NCBI GenBank assembly: GCA_015061775.1
Contig: SUVY01000026.1
Coordinates: 1-33,603 of the forward strand
Direction: 5' to 3'
Source: Lentisphaerota bacterium
GTDB taxonomy: Bacteria > Verrucomicrobiota > Lentisphaeria > Victivallales > Victivallaceae
DNA: 33,603 bases
Positions within the stretch are counted from its first letter, which is position 1; the number at the start of each line of letters is the position of its first letter. The notes below the pieces were generated by a model, which was given only the letters and a program-made list of their open reading frames with translations, was not told the origin of the DNA and ran no database searches. Shown one piece after another: positions 1-8,369 of this stretch. Position numbers and translations under genes: made by a program.

Positions 1-19
1 ACTTTTCCACATACAATAT

Positions 20-56
20 CTCCGTTCACTCCGTTCAACTCCGTTCTTCTCCGTTC
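20..56. repeat. Short tandem repeat, four CTCCGTTC units
   Basis: The octamer CTCCGTTC occurs at 20, 29, 39 and 49, separated by 1, 2 and 2 bases, giving a period of 9-10 bp. No gene can be assigned to bases 1-118. The stretch may be the tail of a feature outside the window or a decayed repeat. Nothing indicates a function. Confidence 0.7.
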
Positions 57-118
57 GGGAGCCTTCCGTTTTCTCAAGCCGGACTGCGTGGCTTGGCTTC
101 TTTCAAACAATAGACAAA

Positions 119-165
119 GGCTGTTGCACACCTCTTTCAAGGTTTTGAAACAGCCCCCCTTTTTT
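119..165 (+). terminator. Probable rho-independent terminator of an upstream unit
   Basis: GGCTG (119-123) pairs with CAGCC (151-155). Inside it, TTTCAA (135-140) pairs with TTGAAA, and a T tract follows at 160-165. The left arm carries a bulge of about 11 nt, so the hairpin is imperfect. It lies just upstream of the etfB promoter, where it would insulate that operon from a gene to the left of the window. Confidence 0.5.
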
Positions 166-177
166 ATACTCAGGCAC

Positions 178-205
178 TTGAAAAATCCGCCTGTTGTGTT
201 ATATT
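178..205 (+). promoter_or_regulatory. Promoter of the etfBA-acd-rpoZ operon
   Basis: The -35 box TTGAAA (178-183) is 16 nt from the -10 box TATATT (200-205). The same architecture precedes eleven other units here. Transcription would start near 212, giving a 5' leader of about 110 nt. Confidence 0.75.
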
Positions 206-211
206 ATGTCC

Positions 212-231
212 CGTGATGATTTATCATCATG
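212..231 (+). other. Hairpin at the predicted 5' end of the etf mRNA
   Basis: TGATGA (214-219) and TCATCA (224-229) form a perfect stem around TTTA. It is extended by one G-T and one C-G pair to 212-231. It begins almost exactly at the predicted start site, so it could stabilise the transcript or act as an operator. A weaker GATG/CATC stem follows at 241-254. Function is inferred only. Confidence 0.45.
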
Positions 232-320
232 ACCAGGAGAGATGTTTTATCATCTTTCATTGAAAAGTTTTTGACGTTAATTCAAACAACGAACAATATT
301 CCAGAAGGAGGGCAAAAATC

Positions 321-1205
321 GTGGGTCTCAAGATACTCGTTTTTGTCAAACAGGTTCCGGACACCCAAAACATTTCCGGAGACGCAATGACCCCGGAGGG
401 GACTGTCAACCGTGCGGCGCTGCCCGCAATCTTCAACCCTGAAGATCTCAATGCACTTGAACTGGCTCTCCAGCTCAAGGACACCTACAATGCCGAAGTC
501 GCAGTTGCGACCATGGGTATGCCTGCCGCCGCCGAAGTGCTGCGTCAGAGCCTCTACCGCGGAGCCGACCGTGCAGTCCTCGTGACTGACCGCGCTCTCG
601 CCGGAGCCGATACCCTCGCAACCAGCTACACGCTCTCATGCTGCGCCAAAAAAATCGGCAAAGTTGATCTCATCCTCTGCGGCAGACAGGCTATCGACGG
701 AGACACCGCCCAGACCGGTCCCCAGATCGCAGAGAAGCTCAACATTCCGCAGCTCTGTTATGTTGAGGAGGTCAAGGAGATAAAAGACAACAAGATCGTT
801 CTGCGCCGCGCCATCGAAGGCGGATACGAGATCCTCGAGTCCCCCATGCCCGCGCTGCTCACGGTCATCGACAGCAACCTTCCGCGTCCTGTCAACGTGA
901 AGAGCCTTATGAAGAACAAGCGCGCTAAGACTTCGAGCGAAGTCCGTGCGGCGTTCAAAGACGATCCCGCCGCGGCGGATGCAGAAATCGCCAGACTTGC
1001 AGGCAAAGGTCTGCTTATCGAAGAGTGGAGCGCAGCCGACATCGAAGCCGATCCCGAGCGCATCGGTTTTGCCGGAAGTCCCACCAAAGTCAAACAGGTG
1101 CAGAGCGTCATCCTGACCGCCGGAGATGCCAAAACGGTGGAACCCACCGCTGAGGCGATTTCCGAACTTATGCACGAACTCATCAGCGATCATACCCTGG
1201 GGTGA
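321..1205 (+). CDS. etfB: Electron transfer flavoprotein beta subunit
   Basis: This 294-residue protein is the beta subunit of the heterodimeric electron transfer flavoprotein, a cytoplasmic FAD/AMP-binding carrier that exchanges electrons with acyl-CoA dehydrogenases. The N-terminus KILVFVKQVPDT and the family signature GRQAIDGDTAQTG (residues 121-133) are diagnostic. The length is slightly above the usual 250-265. The start is GTG, chosen because AAGGAGG lies at 305-311 and the family N-terminus begins there. It is the first gene of a tight operon with etfA, acyl-CoA dehydrogenase and rpoZ. Family knowledge leaves open a classical or an electron-bifurcating ETF; I cannot decide this from sequence alone. 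Confidence 0.96.
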   Translation: MGLKILVFVKQVPDTQNISGDAMTPEGTVNRAALPAIFNPEDLNALELALQLKDTYNAEVAVATMGMPAAAEVLRQSLYRGADRAVLVTDRALAGADTLATSYTLSCCAKKIGKVDLILCGRQAIDGDTAQTGPQIAEKLNIPQLCYVEEVKEIKDNKIVLRRAIEGGYEILESPMPALLTVIDSNLPRPVNVKSLMKNKRAKTSSEVRAAFKDDPAAADAEIARLAGKGLLIEEWSAADIEADPERIGFAGSPTKVKQVQSVILTAGDAKTVEPTAEAISELMHELISDHTLG

Positions 1206-1210
1206 GCAAT

Positions 1211-2233
1211 ATGTCTGAAAAAATCGGAAACGTCTGGGTCTTCATCGAACAGGAGGCCGGTAAAATCGCCAACGTCAGTCTCGAACTGGTTTGCAAAGCC
1301 CGCGAACTTGCTGACCGTCTCGGCGTCAAAGTCGAAGCTCTGCTGCTGGGAGACAATGTCGCCCATCTGAGCGATACTCTCTTTTCTTACGGCTGCGATA
1401 AGGTCATCCTCGCGGAAGACCCCAGGCTGGAACCCTTTACTGTTCTGCCTTATGCCAAAGTCATCATGAAGCTCATCCTTGAGAAGAAACCGAATATCCT
1501 GATGTTCGGAGCCACCCTCAAGGGCAGAGAGCTTGCTCCGCGCGTCTCATCCGAGAAGAAAGCCGGACTCACCGCCGACTGCACCGATCTGCAGATCGAC
1601 GACTTTACTGATGTCCGTACCAAAGTGACCTACAAGGATAAGCTCATGCAGATCCGTCCTGCTTTCGGCGGAAACATCATCGCGACCATCGTCAACTCCT
1701 GGGATGATCCCCAGATGGTCACTGTCCGCGAGGGCGTGATGAAGCTCGGAACTCCCGATCCCTCCCGCAAGGGCGAGGTCGAGAAGGTCTCTGTCGAGCT
1801 GACTGAAGCCGACACTGTGGTCAAAGTCATCGAGCGCATCCGCGCCGACAAAGAGATCGATCTCCAGGCTGCCCAGATCATCGTCGCCGGAGGTTACGGA
1901 GTCGGTTCCAAAGAGAACTTCAAGCTCATCGAAGATCTCGCTGAGGCTCTCGGCGGCGAAGTCGGCGCAAGCCGCGCTGCGGTCGATGCCGGCTGGATCG
2001 ATCACGATCACCAGATCGGTCAGACCGGTGTCACTGTCAGACCCCGTCTCTATATCGCCTGCGGAATTTCCGGTGCCATCCAGCACAGCGCAGGTATGAG
2101 CGACTCCAAGAAGATCATCGCCATCAATACCGATCCCGATGCTCCCATCTTCAGCTGCGCTCACTACGCGATCGTCGGAGATCTCAACACGGTCATCCCC
2201 ATGATGATCAAAGCTTTCAAAGCCAAGCAGTAA
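1211..2233 (+). CDS. etfA: Electron transfer flavoprotein alpha subunit
   Basis: This 340-residue alpha subunit carries the FAD of the ETF dimer. The N-terminal domain is followed by the C-terminal FAD-binding domain (about 219-340), with AGGYGVGS, TGVTVRPRLYIACGISGAIQH (about 272-292) and AINTDPDAPIF, all typical of EtfA. A GTG at 1202 overlapping the etfB stop would add three residues. I prefer the ATG at 1211 because GGGGTGAG lies just upstream of it, while the GTG has no ribosome site. The gene follows etfB by 5 bp, consistent with translational coupling and 1:1 subunit production. Confidence 0.95.
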   Translation: MSEKIGNVWVFIEQEAGKIANVSLELVCKARELADRLGVKVEALLLGDNVAHLSDTLFSYGCDKVILAEDPRLEPFTVLPYAKVIMKLILEKKPNILMFGATLKGRELAPRVSSEKKAGLTADCTDLQIDDFTDVRTKVTYKDKLMQIRPAFGGNIIATIVNSWDDPQMVTVREGVMKLGTPDPSRKGEVEKVSVELTEADTVVKVIERIRADKEIDLQAAQIIVAGGYGVGSKENFKLIEDLAEALGGEVGASRAAVDAGWIDHDHQIGQTGVTVRPRLYIACGISGAIQHSAGMSDSKKIIAINTDPDAPIFSCAHYAIVGDLNTVIPMMIKAFKAKQ

Positions 2234-2248
2234 GAGGAGTTTACACAA

Positions 2249-3961
2249 ATGGGTAACTTTTTCAAAGATAATCCGGATCTGATGTTCACATTGGAGCATC
2301 TTGATCTTGCTCCCGTTGCCGAGCTGGTCGAAAACGGCTACAAACACGCCGAAGAGTTCGACTATGCTCCCGAGAACTTTGCCGACGCTCTCGACAACTA
2401 CCGTCAGGCTCTCAAGGTCGTCGGAGAGATCGCCGCAGACCGTATCGAGCCGCGCTCCCGCACCGTTGATGCAGAGGGACCGAAGTTCGAGAACGGCAAA
2501 GTGACCTACCATCCGCTCACCACCCAGAACCTCAAGGATCTGGCGGACGCAGGTCTCATGGGCGTCATGCTCGAGCACCGTTTCGGAGGTCTCAACTTTC
2601 CGGTTTCAGTCTATACCATGATGACCGAGATCGTCTCCCGCGCCGATGCGAGTCTGCAGAACATCTTCGGACTTCAGGACATCGCCGAGACCATCAGTTT
2701 CTTCGGCAACGAAGAGCAGAAGCAGCAGTACCTTCCCGGATTTGCCACCGGCGAATTCGACGGAGCTATGGATTTGACCGAGCCCGACTACGGCAGCGAT
2801 CTTCCCGGAGTCCGTCTGAGAGCATGGCAGGATGAGAACGGTCAGTGGTATCTCAACGGAATGAAGCGTTTTATCACCAACGGATGCGCTCAGGTGCACC
2901 TGGTGCTCGCCCGTTCCGAGGAGGGAACCACCGATGCCCGCGGATTGTCCATGTTCATCTGCGAAGCCTGTCCCCAGCTGGTCGTGCGCCGCATCGAGAG
3001 CAAAATGGGTATCCACGGAGTTCCGACCTGCGAACTTCAGTACAATGATGTTCCCGCCCAGCTCTGCGGAAAACGCAAATTCGGTCTTATCCGCTACGTT
3101 ATGAGCCTGATGAACGGAGCACGCGTCGCTATCAGTGCGCAGGCTGTCGGTATCGCCGAAGCCGCCTACCGTGCCGCCCGTCAGTATGCTTCAGAGCGTG
3201 AGCAGTTCAAAAAATCCATCGACAAATTCCCGGCGGTTTACTCCATGCTGAGCTCGATGAAGACCCGTCTCACCGCTGCCCGTGCGCTGCTGTACGAGAC
3301 CACCAGAGTCGTCGATCTGCGCAACAGCCTCAGCCGTCTCGTCGATGCCGGAGAGGCTACTCCTGAGCAGCGCGCCGCCCAGAAATACTATGAGCGTCTT
3401 GCCGCGGCACTTACTCCGATGTGCAAAGCCCTCGCCACCGAAGTCAGCAACTCCGTCGCCTACGACAACATCCAGATCCACGGCGGAACCGGTTACATGC
3501 GTGACTTCAACGCCGAGCGTTTCTACCGTGATGCCCGTATCACCAATATCTATGAGGGAACCACTCAGCTCCAGATCGTCGCCGCTATCGGAGGCGTCAT
3601 GCAGCACGTCCTCGACCAGAGGATCGGAGAGCTCGCCGCAGTTCCGGTCAACGCCGAACTTGCCGTCCTCAGAGATAAACTCATGGCTAAGAAGCCCGAG
3701 CTTGACGAGGCTGTGCAGTTTGTTTCCGACCGAAAAGATGCAGAGTACCACGATCTGGTTGCCCGCAGCCTGGTCGAGATGGCGACCAACATCTTCGTCG
3801 GACTTCTGCTTATCCGCGACGCTGCCAGCGATGAGAAGCGTGCTGCGATCGCCGAGCGTTACGTGCTCGATGCCATCCGTGACTTCGACCGCAACAAAGC
3901 GTACGTGGTCTCCGGAGATGACCGTCTGATCAACAACCGTCGTGACATTATCGACTACTGA
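2249..3961 (+). CDS. Acyl-CoA dehydrogenase, long form
   Basis: This is a 570-residue flavoprotein dehydrogenase that introduces a trans-2 double bond into acyl-CoA and passes electrons to ETF, whose two subunits are encoded directly upstream. Family marks include DLTEPDYGSD with the following substrate loop, the RQYASEREQFKKSI segment, the IQIHGGTGYMRDFNAERFYRDARI block and YEGTTQLQ (435-442), where Glu436 is the expected catalytic base. The protein is about 180 residues longer than the common 380-residue type. The extra length is mainly a C-terminal helical region after about 450, as in the ~590-residue subfamily. GAGGAG precedes the ATG. Acyl chain length cannot be predicted. Confidence 0.93.
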   Translation: MGNFFKDNPDLMFTLEHLDLAPVAELVENGYKHAEEFDYAPENFADALDNYRQALKVVGEIAADRIEPRSRTVDAEGPKFENGKVTYHPLTTQNLKDLADAGLMGVMLEHRFGGLNFPVSVYTMMTEIVSRADASLQNIFGLQDIAETISFFGNEEQKQQYLPGFATGEFDGAMDLTEPDYGSDLPGVRLRAWQDENGQWYLNGMKRFITNGCAQVHLVLARSEEGTTDARGLSMFICEACPQLVVRRIESKMGIHGVPTCELQYNDVPAQLCGKRKFGLIRYVMSLMNGARVAISAQAVGIAEAAYRAARQYASEREQFKKSIDKFPAVYSMLSSMKTRLTAARALLYETTRVVDLRNSLSRLVDAGEATPEQRAAQKYYERLAAALTPMCKALATEVSNSVAYDNIQIHGGTGYMRDFNAERFYRDARITNIYEGTTQLQIVAAIGGVMQHVLDQRIGELAAVPVNAELAVLRDKLMAKKPELDEAVQFVSDRKDAEYHDLVARSLVEMATNIFVGLLLIRDAASDEKRAAIAERYVLDAIRDFDRNKAYVVSGDDRLINNRRDIIDY

Positions 3962-3979
3962 TAAAGGAGAGTACACAAC

Positions 3980-4222
3980 ATGAATAACGAGTATTTCGCC
4001 AGAGCGAAGAAAGTTATCGCCGATCCCCAGATCCTGGCTGTTGTCGCTTCAAAGCGCGCCCGCCAGCTTGCTGTGGGAAATGCCCGCCCGATGATCAAAT
4101 GCGACAGTCCCAATCTGTTGGACATCGCACTTCTGGAAATCGCCGAGGGCCTGTTGAGCTATGAGTTCACCGACGAGGCTCCTGCTGCTGCCGCAGAGAA
4201 AGAGCCTGCCGATGCCGAGTAA
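3980..4222 (+). CDS. rpoZ: RNA polymerase omega subunit
   Basis: This small acidic protein of 80 residues matches the omega (RpoZ) core. LAVVASKRARQLAVG followed by P, then ALLEIAEGLLSYEF, aligns with the E. coli pattern LVLVAARRARQ...G...P...IALREIEEGL. Omega wraps the C-terminus of beta-prime and helps assemble core RNA polymerase. The tail (about 66-80) is Ala/Glu-rich, as in other omegas. AAAGGAGA lies before the ATG, 18 bp after the acyl-CoA dehydrogenase stop, and a terminator follows, so it is the last gene of the etf operon. rpoZ is more often beside gmk or spoT, so this setting is unusual. The assignment is from recalled alignment of a short protein. Confidence 0.85.
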   Translation: MNNEYFARAKKVIADPQILAVVASKRARQLAVGNARPMIKCDSPNLLDIALLEIAEGLLSYEFTDEAPAAAAEKEPADAE

Positions 4223-4242
4223 GTTCAGCAGTCTTTAAGCAG

Positions 4243-4276
4243 AAACGCCGTCCCCAGTTTTCCGGACGGCGTTTTT
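4243..4276 (+). terminator. Rho-independent terminator of the etf-rpoZ operon
   Basis: AAACGCCGTCC (4243-4253) pairs perfectly with GGACGGCGTTT (4264-4274) around a 10-nt loop, and the right arm runs into a T tract. It lies 20 bp after rpoZ and about 47 bp before the next start. Confidence 0.92.
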
Positions 4277-4322
4277 GTATCATTATTCAAATTTACCACA
4301 GATCTTACAGGGTAGAGTTATT

Positions 4323-6980
4323 ATGCTGAGAGAAGAGTTTTCTGTTCCTGTGCCTCCGTTTCCTCAGGGAGAGCCTGGTTTTATCGAAGATTTGAAGTCA
4401 TACGATCCGCGCAGGGCGCATTGGAATACCCAAGCGGATATTCCGGAAGAAGTGTATTTACTTTCCGGAAAATGGCAGATCAACAAATCATTTCCCGACC
4501 CTGAAAATCTGCTGGATACCGCGTACAGCGCGATCGAACGTTTTGCTGCTGCAAATGTTCCTGAGTCAGAGCGTCAAATCAAAATAACTTCTCAGAAATG
4601 CGATACTTTGGGGGCAGAGGAGTATTCTGTCAGTGTAACTCCCGAAGGAGTTTTTCTGAGGGCATCAGATACTGAGGGATTGCGGAGAGCTGTCTATTTC
4701 TTTATAGATATGTGCCGCAGTTCAAAGGTACCGGCATTGAAGTTCCAGGAGATCACCCGCAAGCCGTGGCTGAAAAACCGTATTTCCCGCTGCTTTTTCG
4801 GACCGATCAAACGTCCTCCGTTTTACCGTGATGAGCTTACGGATGATATAGACTACTACCCTGAGCCGTACCTCGACCGCCTCGCGTCAGAAGGGGTGAA
4901 CGGAATCTGGCTCACCATCGTCTGGAAAGAGCTCGCTGAAACAGAGTTTTTCCCTGTCGATGAGTTGCGCGCCAAGCGCATTGAAAAACTCAAGCGCACC
5001 GTGGAAAAGTGCCGCCGCTACGGAATAAAGGTCTGGGTGTTCTGCATCGAGCCCGCCTCTTGGAACTTGACAAGCACTCCTCCGTTTGAAGATATGCGCG
5101 GAAAAGGCAATGTAGGAAATGCCTTCTGCATAGCTTCTGAAAATTCTCAAAAATACGTTACCGAGAGCGTTTACAGTATCTTCCGCGACACTCCCAACCT
5201 CGGAGGAATGATGCTCATTTCGCTCGGCGAGCGTCCCACTTCGTGTCTGAGTTTTCTCAACTACATCAATGGAGGCGTTCAGGATTGTAATTGCGAATGT
5301 GGTCTGTCCCACGGCGGAATTCTCAACAAAGTTCTCTCCTGCATCCGCGCCGGAATAAAGAAAGCCGGCAGCGATGCCCAGGTCTTGAGCTGGCTTTACA
5401 ATCCGCTGGCAAATCAGATATCCGAGTGGTGGTTTACGATTCCGGAAGCGATCGGCGGAGACCACATACTTGCGTTCAACTTTGAGTCCGGCTGCAGCAA
5501 GAAACAGGACGGAAAAGTCGTTTCCGGAGGAGACTACTGGCTCTCATCCATCGGTCCATCCGACCGCTTCGGACGCATTGCCGCCGCCGCCAAAGGGCAT
5601 TGCGAGCTTGCCGCAAAAATCCAGGTAGGCTGTTCGCACGAGCTTGCGACCATCCCCTTTATGCCGGTTCCGGGAAACCTCTACGAAAAATACCGCGCGA
5701 TGAAACGCCTCGGGGTCACCAATGTTATCCAGTGCTGGTATTTCGGAAACTACCCCGGCTTGATGAACCGCGCCGCCGGAATGTTGGCTTTCGAGGATTT
5801 CAAGCTGGATCAGCACGATTTTCTCCACCGTCTTGCGCTTCCTGACTGGGGAGCAGCCCATGCGGAAAAAGCCGCCCGTATGTGGCAGGATTTCGGAAAC
5901 GCCTACTCCAATTATCCGATGGATATCCAGTTCCAGTATTATGGACCGATGCACGACGGAGTGGTATGGCCTCTGCACCTCAAACAGGTCATGAAATCGC
6001 TTCCGCGCAGCTGGAAGCCCGATACCGCTCCCGCCGGAGATGCGATAGGCGAGTGCCTTTGCAGTTTCAAACTCACCAATGCTGTGACGTTGTCGCAGAC
6101 GCTTGCCGGAGAGTGGAGCCGTGCGGCAGGGGGCGTTTCTGAGCTGCGGAAAGCGTTTTCCGATGATCCGGCGCGCCAGAGAGACTGTGATCTCTATGAG
6201 GCGTTGGATATCCTGTTCAACTCCGGAGCAAGGATTTTGCAGTTTTATCACTTGAGAAGCCGTCTGTTCGACGCTCCGAAAGGAAGTAAAAAACTGCTGC
6301 TCGAGATGAAGCGCATAGTCGAAGCCGAGAAAGCCGCTTCCGCGCGGATGATCGAGCTGTGCGGGAGCGATTCCAGACTCGGATACCACTCTGAAGCCGA
6401 GGTATTCAAATTCTATCCGGAAAAACTTGCCTGGCGAATATCCCAGCTTGAAACTCTTGCTCCGCTCTTTGATGAGCTTTTGGCAGCAACTCCGCAAGAG
6501 GCCGCCCGTATGCTTGAGTGGAGCGGTACTGAATTCAAACTCAACACCCGGTATCGGGCATCTACTTTTGAGTGGGAGTGCCGTGTCAATGAGCTTGGGT
6601 TTGAGATCGAGTTTGAAAACGCTCCTCTGCCGTCCGGTTCTGCCGAAGACCAGCAGTTCGTGCTGCTCATGGACGAAAAGGGAACCGAATTTCCGCAGGA
6701 GTTCGGAGTCCATGACGAAGGAACTCCTTACGGATACAACGATAAGAGTCTCGGAATAGAAGTCGAGCATATCTCCGGAACCCGGCGCATAGCCCGCGTT
6801 CCGTTGAGCAAGCTCAACTATGCTGAAGCCGTCTTTATCGGAGTTCTCCGCAGATGGCGCGATGCCGGCGGAACGTACTATTATGACACCCTTCCGGCGG
6901 GAGACGGACTTTTCGATCCGCGCCTCAATTTCAACGGACTTTTCTCAGCTGATAAGCTGGGCAAACTGTTTTTGGAGTGA
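4323..6980 (+). CDS. Putative glycoside hydrolase, GH20/GH67/GH163-like architecture
   Basis: This 885-residue protein has no signal peptide. The region around residues 60-150 (EEYSVSVTPEGVFLRASDTEGLRRAVYFFIDM) is the alpha/beta N-terminal domain found before GH20, GH67 and GH163 catalytic barrels. A TIM-barrel-like region follows (about 150-520), with GVNGIWLTIVWKEL and LISLGERPTSC. Where GH20 enzymes carry the catalytic Asp-Glu pair, this one shows Gly-Glu (Glu303). A C-terminal helical and beta region completes it. The ATG at 4323 is chosen over a TTG at 4275 that lies within the upstream terminator; the ribosome site (AGGGTAGAG) is weak. The likely role is intracellular trimming of amino-sugar or uronate oligosaccharides, but family and substrate are uncertain. 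Confidence 0.7.
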   Translation: MLREEFSVPVPPFPQGEPGFIEDLKSYDPRRAHWNTQADIPEEVYLLSGKWQINKSFPDPENLLDTAYSAIERFAAANVPESERQIKITSQKCDTLGAEEYSVSVTPEGVFLRASDTEGLRRAVYFFIDMCRSSKVPALKFQEITRKPWLKNRISRCFFGPIKRPPFYRDELTDDIDYYPEPYLDRLASEGVNGIWLTIVWKELAETEFFPVDELRAKRIEKLKRTVEKCRRYGIKVWVFCIEPASWNLTSTPPFEDMRGKGNVGNAFCIASENSQKYVTESVYSIFRDTPNLGGMMLISLGERPTSCLSFLNYINGGVQDCNCECGLSHGGILNKVLSCIRAGIKKAGSDAQVLSWLYNPLANQISEWWFTIPEAIGGDHILAFNFESGCSKKQDGKVVSGGDYWLSSIGPSDRFGRIAAAAKGHCELAAKIQVGCSHELATIPFMPVPGNLYEKYRAMKRLGVTNVIQCWYFGNYPGLMNRAAGMLAFEDFKLDQHDFLHRLALPDWGAAHAEKAARMWQDFGNAYSNYPMDIQFQYYGPMHDGVVWPLHLKQVMKSLPRSWKPDTAPAGDAIGECLCSFKLTNAVTLSQTLAGEWSRAAGGVSELRKAFSDDPARQRDCDLYEALDILFNSGARILQFYHLRSRLFDAPKGSKKLLLEMKRIVEAEKAASARMIELCGSDSRLGYHSEAEVFKFYPEKLAWRISQLETLAPLFDELLAATPQEAARMLEWSGTEFKLNTRYRASTFEWECRVNELGFEIEFENAPLPSGSAEDQQFVLLMDEKGTEFPQEFGVHDEGTPYGYNDKSLGIEVEHISGTRRIARVPLSKLNYAEAVFIGVLRRWRDAGGTYYYDTLPAGDGLFDPRLNFNGLFSADKLGKLFLE

Positions 6981-6991
6981 CTTCCAGCGTC

Positions 6992-7019
6992 TTGCAATAA
7001 GAGTATTTGATGCTATATT
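6992..7019 (+). promoter_or_regulatory. Promoter of the symporter-GT2 unit
   Basis: TTGCAA (6992-6997), 16-nt spacer, TATATT (7014-7019). It lies just after the preceding stop codon and about 40 bp before the symporter start. Confidence 0.7.
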
Positions 7020-7060
7020 AAAGAAAGTTACAACTGTTTGAAAATACAAAAGGATAAAAA

Positions 7061-8368
7061 ATGTTAAACTGGTATCGCAGAATTCCGCTGATATATCTCA
7101 ATCTCGGAGCTTTCGTCTTCGGCTGCATCGCAGGTCTGGTGCTTTACAAGCTCGGTATTTCCCGCGGAGAAGGTTTTCTGACCGGAGCGGTTTCGATACT
7201 CTCTCCTTTCGGAGTGGTGCTTGTAAACATGCTTAAAATGATCGTCATTCCGATCATCTTCTTCTCACTGGTTTACGGAGCGGCGAGTCTTCCGACCAAG
7301 ACCTTCGGTAAAATGGGGCTCGGAGTCTGCATGTGGTATTTGTTCACCTCCCTCTACGCCGCCGTGTTCGGAAGCGTGATCGCCATGCTTTTCAACCCCA
7401 AACTCAGCTCAGCAAGCGAGCTTGCCGGCAAACTCATGGGGCAGGTCGATGCCATGAAGAGTTCCGCTGGAAGCACCGGAAATGCCTTTCTCAACGTCAT
7501 TTACAGTCTCTTTACCAACCCCTTCAAAGCGCTTGCCGACGGAAATTTTCTGCCGATCATCGTTTTTGCCATCCTCTTCGGACTTGCCGCGCGCACCGTA
7601 CTTGACAGTTCGACCGATGAGCGAACTACCCGGATCATCAGCTCCATGCTCGATATGATCGAGGCGATGCAGAAGACGATCTTCAAGATCATCGAGTGGG
7701 TGATGCTCTATTTCCCCATCGGAATTTTTGCTCTGACCGCCTGTAATTTTGCGGTTTACGGAGTGACGCTTTTCCAGTCCTATTTCCAGGTCGCGCTCTG
7801 CGTTGTTTGCGGAATTCTGCTGATGCTGCTGGTCTGTTATCCTGTGTTCGTGCTGATTATCTGCCGCAAGAATCCCTATCCGATACTCTGGAAACTGCGT
7901 GAGCCTATCCTGACGGCGTTTGTTACACGTTCAAGCGCGGCGACGCTTCCGGTGTCGATGCGTACAGCCAAAGAAAAACTCAAGGTGAGAGATGAGCTTT
8001 CCGGATTTACCCTGTCGCTCGGAGCGACGGTCAATATGGATGGAGTTTGTATCCACCTGCCGGTATTTGCTGTTCTTGCCGCCAATCTGTTCGGTTTTGA
8101 AATGACCGCGACCCAGGTGTTCCTCATGGTCATCGGAGTAGTCTTTGCATCAGTCGGAGCGGGCGGAGTTCCCGGAGGCAGTATATTCCTGCTCTTCATG
8201 GTTCTGGAGTTCTTCCACCTTACCCCGACCCAGGTATCGACCGTCATCGCTCTCGCGCTCGGAATCAATCCTCTGCTCGATATGTTCGAGACCGCCTGCA
8301 ACGTCGCCGGAGACAACATCGGCACATACGTTGTCGGTGACCGCATGGGCATGATAGACAAAGAGTAA
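7061..8368 (+). CDS. Dicarboxylate/amino acid:cation symporter (DAACS family)
   Basis: This 435-residue inner-membrane carrier has about eight membrane helices and two re-entrant hairpins and uses Na+ or H+ gradients to import amino acids or dicarboxylates. Recognisable marks are the serine-rich hairpin (TRSSAATLPVSM), GATVNMDG, SVGAGGVPGG and DMFETACNVAGD (407-418). In GltPh and GltP the last motif reads DMxRTxxN, where Arg holds the side-chain carboxylate of glutamate or aspartate. Here that position is Glu410, so the substrate is probably not an acidic amino acid; SstT-type Ser/Thr carriers also have Glu there as I recall. AAAGGA precedes the ATG. A GT2 gene begins one base after the stop. 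Confidence 0.9.
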   Translation: MLNWYRRIPLIYLNLGAFVFGCIAGLVLYKLGISRGEGFLTGAVSILSPFGVVLVNMLKMIVIPIIFFSLVYGAASLPTKTFGKMGLGVCMWYLFTSLYAAVFGSVIAMLFNPKLSSASELAGKLMGQVDAMKSSAGSTGNAFLNVIYSLFTNPFKALADGNFLPIIVFAILFGLAARTVLDSSTDERTTRIISSMLDMIEAMQKTIFKIIEWVMLYFPIGIFALTACNFAVYGVTLFQSYFQVALCVVCGILLMLLVCYPVFVLIICRKNPYPILWKLREPILTAFVTRSSAATLPVSMRTAKEKLKVRDELSGFTLSLGATVNMDGVCIHLPVFAVLAANLFGFEMTATQVFLMVIGVVFASVGAGGVPGGSIFLLFMVLEFFHLTPTQVSTVIALALGINPLLDMFETACNVAGDNIGTYVVGDRMGMIDKE

Positions 8369-8369
8369 G

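Noticed and set aside
1547-2578. 343-codon open frame antisense to etfA and the acyl-CoA dehydrogenase start
   Set aside because: It mirrors conserved ETF alpha sequence in a GC-biased frame, its translation is low-complexity Asp/Gly/Leu/Val, and it has no family signature. A shadow.
3191-3976. 261-codon minus-strand frame within the acyl-CoA dehydrogenase gene
   Set aside because: It is antisense to the conserved catalytic region and shares its boundaries; the Asp/Val-rich translation is typical of a shadow frame.
5544-6770. 408-codon minus-strand frame opposite the GH20-like gene
   Set aside because: The plus-strand frame shows domain structure and motifs; the minus frame shows none and has no ribosome site.
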